Source: Larix kaempferi
Taxonomy: Eukaryota > Streptophyta > Pinopsida > Pinales > Pinaceae
DNA length: 64,000 bases
Direction: 5' to 3'
Assembly: GCA_027924585.1 (NCBI GenBank)
Contig: BSBM01000372.1
Location: 9,531,001-9,595,000 of the forward strand
Part shown: piece after piece, positions 11,330 through 21,804 of the stretch
Layout of the letters: each line of letters begins with the position of its first letter
Position numbering within the stretch: position 1 is the first letter of the stretch
Translations under genes and position numbers: made by a program
The notes under the pieces: generated by a model
What the model was told of the DNA's origin: nothing
The model's database searches: none
Seen by the model: the letters and a program-made list of their open reading frames with translations, nothing else

Positions 11330-11930
11330 TGACCTGTTGTGGAGCAACTCGCTGAGTTCTTCCGACCCATTGCGGAGAAACTCGCTAAGTTCTTCTGGTT
11401 GAAAACTCAACTTTTGCTTCCGCCATTGCGGCGCAAACTTGCCAACTTTTTCCGCTGTTGCAGACAAACTCGCCCATCTCTTCTGCCATTGCAGAGCAAC
11501 TTCCCCATCTCTTCCATCGTTGCGGAGCAACTTGCCCATCTCTTCCACCATTGCGGAGAAACATGCCCATCTCTTCCGATGTTGTTGCCCATCTCTTCCG
11601 CCGAAAGACACTTAGAAAATTTTTTCGAACCAACTCGCCGAGTTCTTCCGCCATTGCGGACCAACTTGCCGAGTTCTTCCGCCGAAAGACACTTAGGAAA
11701 AAAAATTTTGAATTTTTTTTTTTTGGACCAACTCATCGAGTCCTTTTGTCGTTGCAGACGAACTCACTGAGTTTTGCCGCCATTGCGGACGAACTCGCCG
11801 AGTTCTTCCGGTTTGGTGAACTTAAAAATTTTCGGTCGACCATTTCGGCAAAAACTTGTCAATTCCTTCTGCCATTGCGGACAAACTCGTTGAGTTTTTC
11901 CGTTGTTGCGGACGAAAACTCGTAAGTTCT
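11330..11930. repeat. Degenerate 31-bp minisatellite
   Basis: Units of about 31 bp built on TTGCGGAGCAACTTGCCCAT plus CTCTTCCxCCA follow each other, clearest from 11459 to 11600 where four units are exactly 31 bp. Variants replace CCCATCTC with CCGAGTTC, and a longer insert with GAAAGACACTTAG occurs twice (about 11602 and 11683). Because 31 is not a multiple of 3 the open frames across it on both strands are by-products. It lies inside the non-coding interior of element G. Confidence 0.8.
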
Positions 11931-12090
11931 TTCTGATACAGACTTAATTTTTTTTTTCAAAAACACTTAGAAATTTTTTTGAAAATTTGAAAGTTTGAAA
12001 TTTTTCTTAATGGTCTATAATGAGCAGGAAGTATACTTACCCCTGAAAGCTGTGATAGGTAGCCCATGAAGGCCCAATGCTGCAATCAGT

Positions 12091-12103
12091 AGCTCTGACA
12101 CCA
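12091..12103 (-). other. PBS-like site of element G (iMet tRNA)
   Basis: The minus strand reads TGGTGTCAGAGCT, 11 of 13 matches to the iMet PBS TGGTATCAGAGCC, and begins 2 nt after the LTR end. Position supports it more than the imperfect match does. Confidence 0.55.
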
Positions 12104-12105
12104 TC

Positions 12106-13406
12106 TGTCATGTACCCACCTATCTATCCAATTCGTGGAAGGGAACATGATGGAAAATCTTGGGGCTTTTACATAAATGTAGCCCATACATTAGATTTCA
12201 AAGCAAAGAAATACATGTGTGCATATGTAAATCAATTAAACATGCACAACATAATGAAAACCTCATCCACACACATTACATGATGCCATTCAATTTAACA
12301 CCACCAACAAATTAATACATTTTCAAAAGTAATTACATAAGAAAATACTCATCTTGATGTAATGTTGTCCCAACAACTAGCTATGTCGCTGCAACGTTCC
12401 TCCCAACCGTAGGACTCTGCCTAGCTTGTATTATTTCAGCTCTCAGAGACCACCCCCGAGCTGTGCATGATATCTACAAGGAACTTGGGAATCTCAAACC
12501 CTGCACAGCCAAAGCAATGGATACCCACCTCAACTCCAACATTCTTTTACACACAGTAGCTCAAAACTAGCATAGATACACATTCATCCATGGATTTACA
12601 GAATAAGGTCTATAGGTTTTCCCCAAAACGTAGGCACACCAAAAATGGATTGTGGGAAGAGGGAATCAACCCCAGGGAAGAAAACCGATTTCTCCCACAG
12701 ATGTATGAGCATTCAGTGGGCCAAAACGGCCTCAATTAAACCCCAACTAGTTTCCCCTCTCTTCCCCACTGTTAGCCACAACAAAAACACCCTTCCCAGC
12801 TAGGAAAACGAAGGTAAACATAGGAAATTCATGGAGGGAAATGCCCAGGAAGCTCTGAACTCGTAAGAGAGAAAACTGATGGTTGAATAATGGCTTGGGG
12901 GTAATTTCGTGGCCTTTTACTTGTCCAAGAAGCCAAACACAAATCTCTAGGAAGGGTGGCTTGCCCATACTCGAATTTGGACAGCCATACCTCTCCATTC
13001 CTCAAGGCATTAATTACCTCAACCAATTCTTGGGAGAAATGAATGATTGGGTACAAAAGTCAACATGGGTAGTTGAGGGTTCATGGGTTCTCTCATTGAC
13101 ACTTGGCTTGACTCAATTGGCTCAAGGGTTTGAATATCCTCCTCCCAGTTCCTTGTAACATCATGCCCCCATCTCTTGTTGCATTGCATAGCTAGTTGTG
13201 GGATTTTATATTAAAATGCATATTTACAATTCCCATGGTTCACTAGCACATGGGTAGCATAATATCAAATAGTTGCATTTTCTAGATCGAGCGTTCACTA
13301 GCGGGGCCTTGGCCTTGATCTCCATGCTAGGAATCATACATAATATGCTTACAATATTTACATTATAGCCCAAAATATTACAAGGGTCAAAATGGGGGAC
13401 GTGACA
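12106..13406 (-). repeat. LTR of element G (1301 bp)
   Basis: On the + strand it starts TGTCATGTACCC and ends GGGGACGTGACA, an 11-12 base imperfect inverted repeat with TG...CA ends. On its left is the PBS-like site, on its right the LINE ORF1 reading frame begins abruptly. Together these fix it as the 5' LTR of a minus-strand element inserted into the LINE. The partner LTR is not visible. Confidence 0.65.
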
Positions 13407-14140
13407 AGACTACACAAAGGAGTTTAATTCCCCGCATTGTTCTATGCCTAATTGTTTGGGTAAGTGTTATATTGCACCTGATTCTATTTATACTGATGTC
13501 TCAAAAGATGAAATTGCTTTGGCTGAAGTTGTTGAGAAGGATTTAGACAATCGTATTGCGAATGGGGAAGTTATTTTGAGACATGGGACTGTTTCTCCTT
13601 TAATGGGGTCTCAACCCCCTACTTCTCTGGTTATGGAGAAGGAGAAGTCTAATGTTGCCCACAGTCTTTCCACTGATTTAGATTTAGCGGCCCATGGGGG
13701 GGATATCCAAGAGGGTTCTTCTTCTGTATTTGCTAATGTTCCCGAACCATAGATGCAGGATGTGTAGATTTCTTCCTTAGGTGTGGGTTTGGGGTTTGGA
13801 ATACCTAGGTTTCAGAATAATGCAATCTTAGATTGTGGGGACTCTGATATTTTGGAAAACTGTGGATATATTGTTGATGGATGGGGTCATGAAAACTCTA
13901 ACTCCACTTCCCTCCTATTCAAAAAATACGGCTGCAGATTCAGATGCGGTTCCCCTCCATTCTTTGAAATTTCAAAATGTTACTATTCAGAGGGGGAATA
14001 AGAAGAAAAATGTGACTCGGGGTAAGGAATGTTTGGATAAGATTCCTCCCTTGGTGTCTGATCGATTGTTGACAGGGGTTTCGAGTTCTTCTTCTGCTGA
14101 GGGCCTTAGGGCAAGGTTGCCCTGTAATACTGGTTCTTAA
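13407..14140 (+). pseudogene. LINE ORF1, C-terminal fragment
   Basis: Frame 1 is open from the LTR border to TAG (13750-13752), with no start of its own: the upstream part, where nucleic-acid-binding knuckles would be, is missing. A shift to frame 2 carries on to a Ser-rich tail and TAA (14138-14140). The low-complexity, charged content suits the poorly conserved end of plant LINE ORF1. The identification rests on position just before the endonuclease ORF. The stop codon overlaps the next ATG as TAATG. Confidence 0.5.
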
Positions 14141-14497
14141 TGTCTTTATTATCATTGAACGTTCGGGGGTTGGGGAAGGTTGTTAGGGAAAAGGCCTTCT
14201 CTAACCTTATTGCTTCTATTTTCATGGGTATTGTTTTATTGCAAGAAACTATGTGCTCCAGTGATGTGGCCATTTCAAAATTAGGGGGTTTTTTACCTAG
14301 CTGGGAAGTCGTGGCTAGTTGCTCCACTGGTTTATCGGGGGGATTGGCAGTGGCATGGAACCCTGCACTGTATTCCTTTAAAGTTTTTAATTCTCCCTGG
14401 GGTCTATTGCTGGAGGGATCTTATATTGGCTTGAAGTTACAGTTGACCATCCTTAACTGTTATGCTCCTTATACTGATAAAAGAAGCTTTTTGGAGG
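14140..14497 (+). pseudogene. LINE ORF2: N-terminal half of the APE-like endonuclease
   Basis: Starts at ATG 14140 with MSLLSLNVRGLG, the usual plant LINE endonuclease start (N of NxRG). FMGIVLLQETM carries the catalytic glutamate (QET). GGLAVAWNP and LTILNCYAPY follow as in this family. The open frame is cut at 14497 by copia A, inside the TSD GGAGG. The enzyme would nick target DNA to prime reverse transcription. Confidence 0.85.
14493..14497. repeat. TSD of copia A, left copy (GGAGG)
   Basis: Identical to GGAGG at 19522-19526 right after the other LTR. Taking out one TSD and the element leaves the LINE endonuclease frame open, which confirms the border. Confidence 0.9.
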
Positions 14498-14970
14498 TAT
14501 TAGAAAAATAGGATCGCAGAGCAATAACAATAAACATAAATGAAAATATAATCACACACACATTACAAGAGAGACACAGATATATCGTTTTTCACTCCAA
14601 CTTGGGCTACATCCACACTGAATTTTCCAGTCCTTATTATTATTACCATCCAACAAGGTGAAGGGATACAACCTGCAGCACAGCCGCTGCACTTCCTCTT
14701 CACTGTCTCACAGTCTCTCTCCTGATCTTAGAGATCTTTACAATGCATAAAACCTAATACATCAACCCTAGCTGTGCTAGAATGTCTTTCTTTTATAAAG
14801 AAAATACAATGGGAAAAATACCACGGGATACCCAAAACCATGGGCCCACAAAATAGTTGGCGAAAACAGCCCCAACCCATAAAAATGCAGAATGGGTGTA
14901 CAGTCCTCCAGGGTGCACGGCTAAGACAATATCATCTATGAGACTGGAATATTTGGCTCCACAACCAACA
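14498..14970 (-). repeat. 3' LTR of copia A (473 bp)
   Basis: Ends ACAACCAACA on the + strand; the outer end is TATTAG where the partner has TGTTAG, so the terminal TG has mutated. It lacks about 57 bp of G-run/C-run sequence present in the other LTR (about 19371-19430). Confidence 0.9.
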
Positions 14971-14984
14971 ATCTCCCACTTGGA
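14971..14984 (-). other. PPT of copia A
   Basis: On the minus strand CCAAGTGGGAGAT directly precedes the 3' LTR, the common copia polypurine tract for plus-strand DNA priming. Confidence 0.8.
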
Positions 14985-15055
14985 GACTGATCATAGCAAC
15001 TCCACCACTGCTGCACTTGCTGGACTTGGACTTGGAAAATTTCTCCTCTTCACCT

Positions 15056-15493
15056 TCATGCTAGAAGGCCAACTGAAAATGAACAAGAACTCAGTTTCTC
15101 TCTGGTCACTACCTTTGTGAACATGTCTGCAGGATTCTGGCTAGTATGTATCTTTTCTAGCTTCAACAGTTGATCTTCTAGAATAGAGCGTATGAAATGG
15201 TACTTGGGTTGTATATGTTTAGTCCTGGAATGGAATGTTGAGTTCTTTGCAAGATGAATGGCACTCTGGCTGTCACTATACAACCTGCTATCTTTCTGCT
15301 TCTTACCCACTTCCTCCATAAACCTATGCAACCAAATGATCTCTTTACTAGCCTCTATAATAGCAACATACTCTGCTTTCGTTGTTGAAAGTGAAACAAC
15401 CTTCTGCAGTTTCGAAATCCAGCTTACTGTTGTTCCACCTACAGTAAACACATACCCTGTGGTGCTCCTCCTGCTATCCTTATCACCTGCCAT
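15056..15493 (-). pseudogene. Copia A: RNase H domain
   Basis: Contains [32 protein letters not shown] and RTKHI, the copia RNase H signature with the catalytic acids (the usual first Asp in SDWAGD reads MAGDKD at the edge, so its start is eroded). It is in another frame from the reverse transcriptase upstream. Ends at a stop 85 nt before the PPT. Confidence 0.85.
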
Positions 15494-15499
15494 ATTTGC

Positions 15500-16780
15500 A
15501 TCAACTAATCCCTGTAGAATAGTGTCCGAACCTCCAAAACATAATGCCTAAGTGGTGGTACCTATCAAATACCTGAGAATCCACTGTACTTCCCTCCAAT
15601 GTTCTTTTCCTATATTGTTCATATATCTTCTCACAACTCCCACTGCATGTGCAAACCATGGCATACATCAAGCTGCCAACTGCTGATTGATAGGGAATCT
15701 TGGACATGTAATATGTCTCTTCCCATGTCTTGGGACACATTTCCTTACTTAGACTGAAATGGCTGGCCAAGGGTGTACTAACTAGTTTTTCATTCTGCAT
15801 TCTGAACCTCTCCAACACCTTTTGTATGTACTCAACCTGAGATAATGTCAATTTGCGATTTTTCCTATCTCTTGTTATTCTCATACCAAGGATTTGCTTT
15901 GCAGCACCCAAATCCTTCATCTCAAATGAATTAGCTAGCTTCCTTTTGAGTACATTTATATCCTGCATGTTAGACCCTGCAACAAGCATGTCATCCACAT
16001 ACAATAACAATATAATATATCTTTCATTGTCTAGCTTCTTAAAATAAACACAATGGTTAGAATGACATCTACTATAACCTTGTTCTGTCATAAACTTGTC
16101 AAATTTTAAATACCACTGCCTTAGAGCTTGCTTCAAGCCATACAAACTCTTTTTCAACCTGCAAACCAAGTTCTCATTACCTTTGACCTCATAACCTTGT
16201 GGATGCTGCATATATATCTCTTCCTCCAAATCCCAATGGAGAAAGGTTGTTTTTACATCTAACTGTTCAAGATCAAATCTTCTACCGCCACTAGACTTAA
16301 GATAGTCCTAATTGAAGTCACCTAAACAACAAGAGAAAATATTTCATCAAAATAAATACCTTTCTTCTGTGCAAACCCCTTTACAACAAGTCTGGCCTTG
16401 TACCGCTTCTTACCTCCGTCTTCTTCCTTCAACCTGTAAATCCATTTGTTCTATAGTGCTCTTTTACCAGCAGGCAATTGAACTAGATCCCAAGTCTAGT
16501 TTCCTACCAATGAGTCCATCTCCTCATTCATGCCTTGCTCCCACTTATTTCTAGTTTCCACCTACATAGATTCTTCATAACATTATGGTTCACCAGCATC
16601 AGTCATCAACAAATAATATATTAAAGGAGAGTATCGTTCAGGGATTCTACTTAACCTAGTAGATCTTCTTGTAGTTGCAGGAGTTTCAGGTACTTGCTGT
16701 TGTTCTTGATTTTCTGGCACCTTTGGAACTTCATTTTCTTGAATTTCATCAAGTACTGTGTACTCTGTGGTTTCATTTTC
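15500..16780 (-). pseudogene. Copia A: reverse transcriptase
   Basis: The open part 16229-15501 has KKSLYGLKQA, the catalytic YVDDMLVAG, the LGMRI segment and the SAVGSLMYAM motif before the frame is lost. Upstream (about 16640-16230) the start of the domain, with WIYRLKE and KARLVVKGFAQ, can still be read through several stops. Normal copia length overall, but broken. Confidence 0.85.
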
Positions 16781-18916
16781 CTATTTCTTTCCCTGCAACT
16801 GATCTTTATACATGACCTTTTCATTGAATATCACATCTCTACTTTTGATGATTTTGTTATTTTCATAATCCCATAAGCGATAACCAAATTCATCAACCCC
16901 ATATCCAATAAAGGTACATTTCTTGGATTTAGCTTCAAACTTTGTTCTATTTTCTTTATCAATATGGAAAAATGCTTCACAACCAAACATTCTTAGAAAT
17001 GAGTAGTTTACCTTTTTATCTGTCCATGCCTCCTTTGGAATACCACCATCCAAAGCACTTGAAGGTCCTCTGTTTATTAAATAAACAACAGTATTTACAA
17101 CATCTGCCCAAAATTGTAAGGGAAACCCTACATGCAGTCTCATACACCTGGCACGCTCCATGATCATTCTATTCATCCTTTTTGACACACCATTTTCTTG
17201 TGGTGTTCCTAGGACTGTCTTCTCTCTACGGATCCCATGGTATGAATAGTAACTATCAAACTCCTTGCCACAGTACTCACCTCCATTATCAGATCTGAGA
17301 CACTTCAACCTTTTCCCTGTCTCATTCTCAACCAAAGCTTTCCACTTCTTAAAAGTAGAAAACACATCAAATTTATGTCTAATGCAATAAACCCAAGTTT
17401 TTCTAGTTGCATCATCAATAAATGTAACATAATAATGAGAGCCAACAAGAGATTGTACCTTATCCAGTCCCCATACATCTGTATGCACTAGCTTTAACTT
17501 TTCATTCTTCTTCTGTTTCCCAACCCTGAGAAATCTGACTTTCTTCTATTTTCCATAAACACAGTTTTCACAGAATTCCAAACTTACTTGCTTCAAATCT
17601 GGCAGCAACTTCCTTGAGTGGAGAATATGCATCCCCTTCTCACTCATGTGGCCAAGCCTATGATGCCACAATGTTGCATCTGTCCCTGTGGAAGCTAAAG
17701 AGATAGAATGGTCAGTATTATGAGGACATAAATACAACGTACCTATCCTGTCTCCTTTTGCTATCACCATTGATCCTTTAGTGATCTTCCACCACTTTTC
17801 TCCAAATGTAGATAGATAGCTACCATCTCCCAACTGCCCTATTGAGATCAAATTTTTTTTCATAGCAGGAATATGCCTAACATCTTTCAATAGCCAGTTA
17901 GTTCCATTCTTAACTTTTATCCATACCTTACCCATTCCAACAATTTTACATGGCTCATCATCACCCAATAAAACATGTCCAAAATTTCCAGGAACATACT
18001 CATGAAAGTATTTCCTATGGGGTGTAGCATGACATGAAGCTCCTGAATCTACTACCCAATAATCACTAGTGTTATCTAATGCAAGAATCAAAGCATCTTG
18101 TAACACATCACCTGCTACATTTGCATCCTGGGTAGTTTCCTTCTGTGCATCTCCTTTCTTCTTTAGAGATCTGCAGTCTCTCTTCAGATGTCCTTTCTTT
18201 CCACAGTTCCAGCACTCTATTTTTCCCAATCTGGACTTGGATCTGCCCATTTTAGACTTGTCACGATTACCTTGGTTCTTTCCTCTCTCCTTTTGTCTTC
18301 CCCTACTTTCCATGGTCAATGCATTACCTGATGTCTCATCTATGCTTTTTCTTCGCATTTCCTCGCTAAGAATAACACCAATAACATCATCAAACTTCAA
18401 GGTGTTTGAACCAGAGACAGAGTTACTTACAACCATGACCAAGCTATTCCATCTTTCTGGCAATGAACACAAGATTAGAAGAGCCCTAACCTCATCATCA
18501 AAGTTCACACTTACATAACTTAGTTGATTTGTAACCGTATTAAACTCATTTAAATGATCAGTAACATATCCACCTTCAGAAATCTTCATATTAAATAAAC
18601 GCTTAATTAGAAATACCTTGTTGGAGGTCGAGGGTTTTTCATACAGCTTACCCAGTGCGCTCATCAAACCCTCCGTTGTCATTTCTTTTGAGATATTGAA
18701 AGCCACTGACGAAGCCAGGATCAGCCATATTGTTCCTAGAGCCTTTCTATCAAGAACCTCCCATTCTTCATCCTTCATGGCCGCCAGCTGCTTTGCTCTT
18801 CCTCCCAATAGTAGGAATAGATCCTTCTGGTACAGATAGTCCTCCATTTTCATCTTCCATAACTAGAAGTTTTGGCAGTTAAAATTCTCGACCTTAAACT
18901 TTCCTTCTTCCACCAT
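16781..18916 (-). pseudogene. Copia A: gag, protease and integrase
   Basis: I take the start at 18916 because it reads into the standard copia gag opening; an in-frame TAG at 18865-18863 follows, so the first uninterrupted methionine is 18853. Order: UBN2-type gag, knuckle CWNCGKKGHLKRDC, aspartic protease VVDSGASCHAT, pre-integrase LWHHRLGHMS, then after a TAG (17548-17546) the integrase core with HTDVWG, RSDNGGEY and PQENGVSKR, where the last acidic residue is normally E but here reads S. The frame is unchanged throughout, so the two stops are point mutations. Confidence 0.88.
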
Positions 18917-18976
18917 TGCTCCCACTCGAACCAGAAACCTTGGCTTCCTGCGGGTTTATCTGCCAAATAGACCTTT

Positions 18977-18989
18977 GGCTCTGATACCA
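18977..18989 (-). other. PBS of copia A (iMet tRNA, perfect)
   Basis: The minus strand reads TGGTATCAGAGCC two bases inside the 5' LTR, complementary to the 3' end of initiator methionine tRNA. Confidence 0.95.
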
Positions 18990-18991
18990 AT

Positions 18992-19521
18992 TGTTAGAAA
19001 AATAGGATCGCAGAGCAATAATAATAAACATAAATGCAAATATAATCACACACACATTACAAGAGAGACACAGATATATCGTGGTTCACCCGAACTTGGG
19101 CTACGTCCACACTGAATTTGCCAGTCCTTATTATTATTACCGTCCAACAAGGTGAAGTGATAAAACCTGCAGCACAGTCGCTGCACTTCCTCTTCACTAT
19201 CTCATAGTCTCTCTCCTGATCTTAGAGATCTTTACAATGCATAAAACCTAATACATCAACCCTAGCCATATTACAATGTCTTTCTTTTATAGGGAAAATA
19301 CAATGGGAAAAATACAAAGGGATACCCAAAACCATGGGCCCGCAAAACAGCTGGCAAAAACAGCCCCAATTTTTTTTCTCAGGGGCGTTTCCCCCGAACC
19401 CCCATTCACGGGGGCTCCACCCTACACCCCTAAAAATGCATAATGGGTGTGTAGTCCTTTGGGGTGCACGGCTAAGACAATATCATCTATGAGACTGGAA
19501 GATCTGGCTCCACAACCAACA
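18992..19521 (-). repeat. 5' LTR of copia A (530 bp)
   Basis: TGTTAG...CCAACA ends on the + strand. Nearly the same as 14498-14970 apart from single changes and an extra G-run/C-run block at about 19371-19430. Confidence 0.92.
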
Positions 19522-19526
19522 GGAGG

Positions 19527-20280
19527 CTCTTGCTTTGTCTAGGATTCTAAGGATAAAAAATTTGATTATTGCAGGCGATCTAAACTTTACCAAATCGATT
19601 TCTGAAATCTGGGGTTCTGTGGCTAGAGTGGATCCTTTGGAAGACTTTTTCTCTAATTTTTTATGTGGGTATGACTTGGTGGATGTGGCTCCTGCTAAAT
19701 TACTTCCAACATGGACAAATGGTAGAAGTGGTGATGCGGGTGTTCATAAAAGGTTAGATAGGTTCCTGGTGAAGACTTCACTGCTTTGCCTTTTTCAGAA
19801 AACCCAGTCCTGGGTCCATGAGGTGAAGTTTTTTGACCATTGACCATACTCTTTCAATTTGAGGATTATGGTCACAGGGTGTGTTATCCATTTAAATTTA
19901 ATAGTTCATGGCTCTTGGAGAAGGACTTCTGTGATATGGTTAAAGAGTTCTGGCTTAATGTGGATATTGAAAATCCAAATCCTGTTGATTATTTCTGTCA
20001 CAAAATGAGGAAGCTTAAAGAGTTGGTTACTGCTTGGATAAAGATAAGGAAGTCTTCATATGCTGATGAGTTGAAGGAGTTGGGGCATTCAGGATGCTTA
20101 CTTGAAGAATTTTGAAGGTAATTTGAATCAGGATGGTTTGGAAGTTTTGAAGAAATATGAGAAAAAAAAGGAGGATTTACTTCTTAAGGAAGAGATGGAG
20201 TGGAGATTAAAGAGTCGAGCAGTGTGGATTGACCATGGAGACAAAAATACAAATTATTCCACGCCTTTGCTTCTACTCGT
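19527..20280 (+). pseudogene. LINE ORF2: C-terminal endonuclease and linker
   Basis: Picks up the endonuclease in frame after the copia A TSD. AGDLNF is the catalytic GDxN motif, and RLDRFLV and the final FFDH (normally SDH) are in place. The frame then shifts near 19843 and again near 20115. The stretch 19840-20280 corresponds to the linker before reverse transcriptase, with the WKxRSRxxWI-like segment WRLKSRAVWIDHGDKNT. Confidence 0.8.
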
Positions 20281-21804
20281 AGGAACTTGAATATGATATG
20301 GGATATCAGTGATGATTCTGGAAGCACTATTAAGGGGTTGGATTCTTTAAGCACTGAAGCTGTGAGGTATTTTGGTAATATTTATAAATATGAAGGTGGC
20401 TGTGATCTTTTAGATCAGATCCGGTTGGCAAGACTCTACCTCCGGTGTTTCGATGAAAGGGAAGCTGGGGAATTGGGGAAGGAAGTCTCGTTGGAAGAAA
20501 TTGAGAAAACTCTAAAGATTTTTGCAAAGGAGAAAAGCCCTGGCCCAGATGGTTGGCTGGTGGAAGTGTATTTACATTTCTTCGATATAATGGGGAAAGA
20601 TATTTAGAATTTAGTGGAGTTCTCTAGAGTTAATGGCTTTTTTTCTGGAGCCCTCAATTCTACTTTTCTCACTTTAATTTATAAAAGCAATAAACCTGCT
20701 ACATTTGGGGAATATTGGCCTATTGCTCTGTGTAATCTAATCTATAAGCTCATTTCAAAAATCATTGCACACCGTCTTATGACTGCTCTTTCTTCCTTCA
20801 TCTCTCCTGAACAGTTTGATTTTTTACAGAATAGGTAAATTCATGATTATATTGGTCTTACTCAGGAGCTGTTCATACCATCAAATCTAGAAAACTGAAA
20901 GCTCTGTTATTAAAGATGGACTTAGAAAGGGCTTATGACTGTGTTAATTGGACCTTCCTCAAGCTGGCATTGATTCAAACTGGCACTCCCCCTTTAGTTT
21001 TGAGCTGGATTATGGATTGTGTCTCATCTACCAGTATTGTTGTTCTTGTCAATGGTATTCCTACGTCTTTTTTTTAGTGTTCAAGAGGGATTTGGAAGGG
21101 ATGCCCCTTTCTCCTCTTCTTTTTCTCTTGATCATTGATGGTTTAAGCAGATTAGTGCAACAAGAAAAGGATATAGGTCGATCAAAGGCATCAAGATGGG
21201 TGGTGATTGTTTTCTTTCCCATTTGATCTTTGTTGATGGCGTGCTCCTAGCTAGAGTTGATACTATTGCTGAATGGAGAGTGTATTGTAATATCATCAAG
21301 TTCTTTTGCAAGGTCTCGGGGATGAAGGTAAGTGTTACAAAATATTGTTTTTATCATTACAATGTGGAAGAGGCCAGAAGAAGGGATATTGAAGCTTTCA
21401 TGCCTTATAACTGTCACAATTTGGAGGATGGATTAAAATATTTAGGTTTTATGTTAAAATCTAATTCCTATAATATTAATGATTGGAGATGGCTTATACA
21501 CAAGGTTGAAAGATGTATTGAACACTGGACATTTCGGCTCCTCTCCATTGGTGGCAAACTTGTCTTAGTGAAAGTAGTCCTCTCAAGTATTCCCGTATAT
21601 TGGTTATCATTACTTGAGATCCCGGTGTACATCTTAAATACGCTCATGAAGCCTTTACTCAATTTTCTGTGGTCGGGCAGCACTGAAAGGTCGAAGTTAG
21701 TGATGGTGAGATGGGAAGTCTTAGCTCGCCCAGAAAAATTTGGAGGTTGGGGGATCAAAGACATTAGTATTTTCAGTAAGGCTCTACGGCTCAAGAGTCT
21801 CTAG
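20281..21804 (+). pseudogene. LINE ORF2: reverse transcriptase
   Basis: KSPGPDGW, LTLIYKSNKP, YWPIALCN, KIIAHRL, a KMDLERAYDCVNW block near 20915-20950, LFLLIIDGLSRL and GLKYLGF are the LINE reverse transcriptase blocks in order. The catalytic FADD is changed to FVDG (about 21227-21238), so the enzyme is dead. At least three frame changes and several stops. Confidence 0.85.

Larger units (their letters stand above)
8775..13406 (-). mobile_element. Element G remnant: minus-strand LTR element, non-coding interior
   Basis: On the minus strand an LTR (13406 to 12106) is followed after 2 nt by a sequence close to the complement of initiator-methionine tRNA, then by about 3.3 kb of AT-rich DNA up to the element 1 border. 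I see no gag or pol in it. The other LTR is not in the window and should lie left of element 1. This would fit a large non-autonomous (LARD-type) element, but the interior could also be mixed debris. The stretch 8775-11090 holds nothing I recognise apart from many CATGCA/ATGCAA words and a 10-bp GGTTTTCTTT repeat near 10240. Confidence 0.5.
14498..19521 (-). mobile_element. Copia A: Tork/Tnt1-like Ty1/copia element
   Basis: Complete element on the minus strand: LTRs at 14498-14970 and 18992-19521, perfect iMet PBS, PPT, and the copia order gag, protease, integrase, reverse transcriptase, RNase H. The wording of the protease and pre-integrase regions (VVDSGASCHAT, LWHHRLGHMS) is that of Tnt1-94-like elements. 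Two in-frame stops break gag-protease-integrase and a shift separates reverse transcriptase from RNase H. Inserted in the LINE endonuclease. Confidence 0.92.

Noticed and set aside
11276-11925. Overlapping ORFs of 100-155 codons on both strands
   Set aside because: They arise from the 31-bp repeat, whose period is not a multiple of 3; no frame is favoured.
12747-13158. Short ORFs inside the LTR of element G
   Set aside because: On both strands, overlapping, no domain; inside an LTR.
13444-14001. A host gene between element G and copia A
   Set aside because: The stretch leads directly into a LINE endonuclease and lacks introns or known domains; LINE ORF1 is the better reading.
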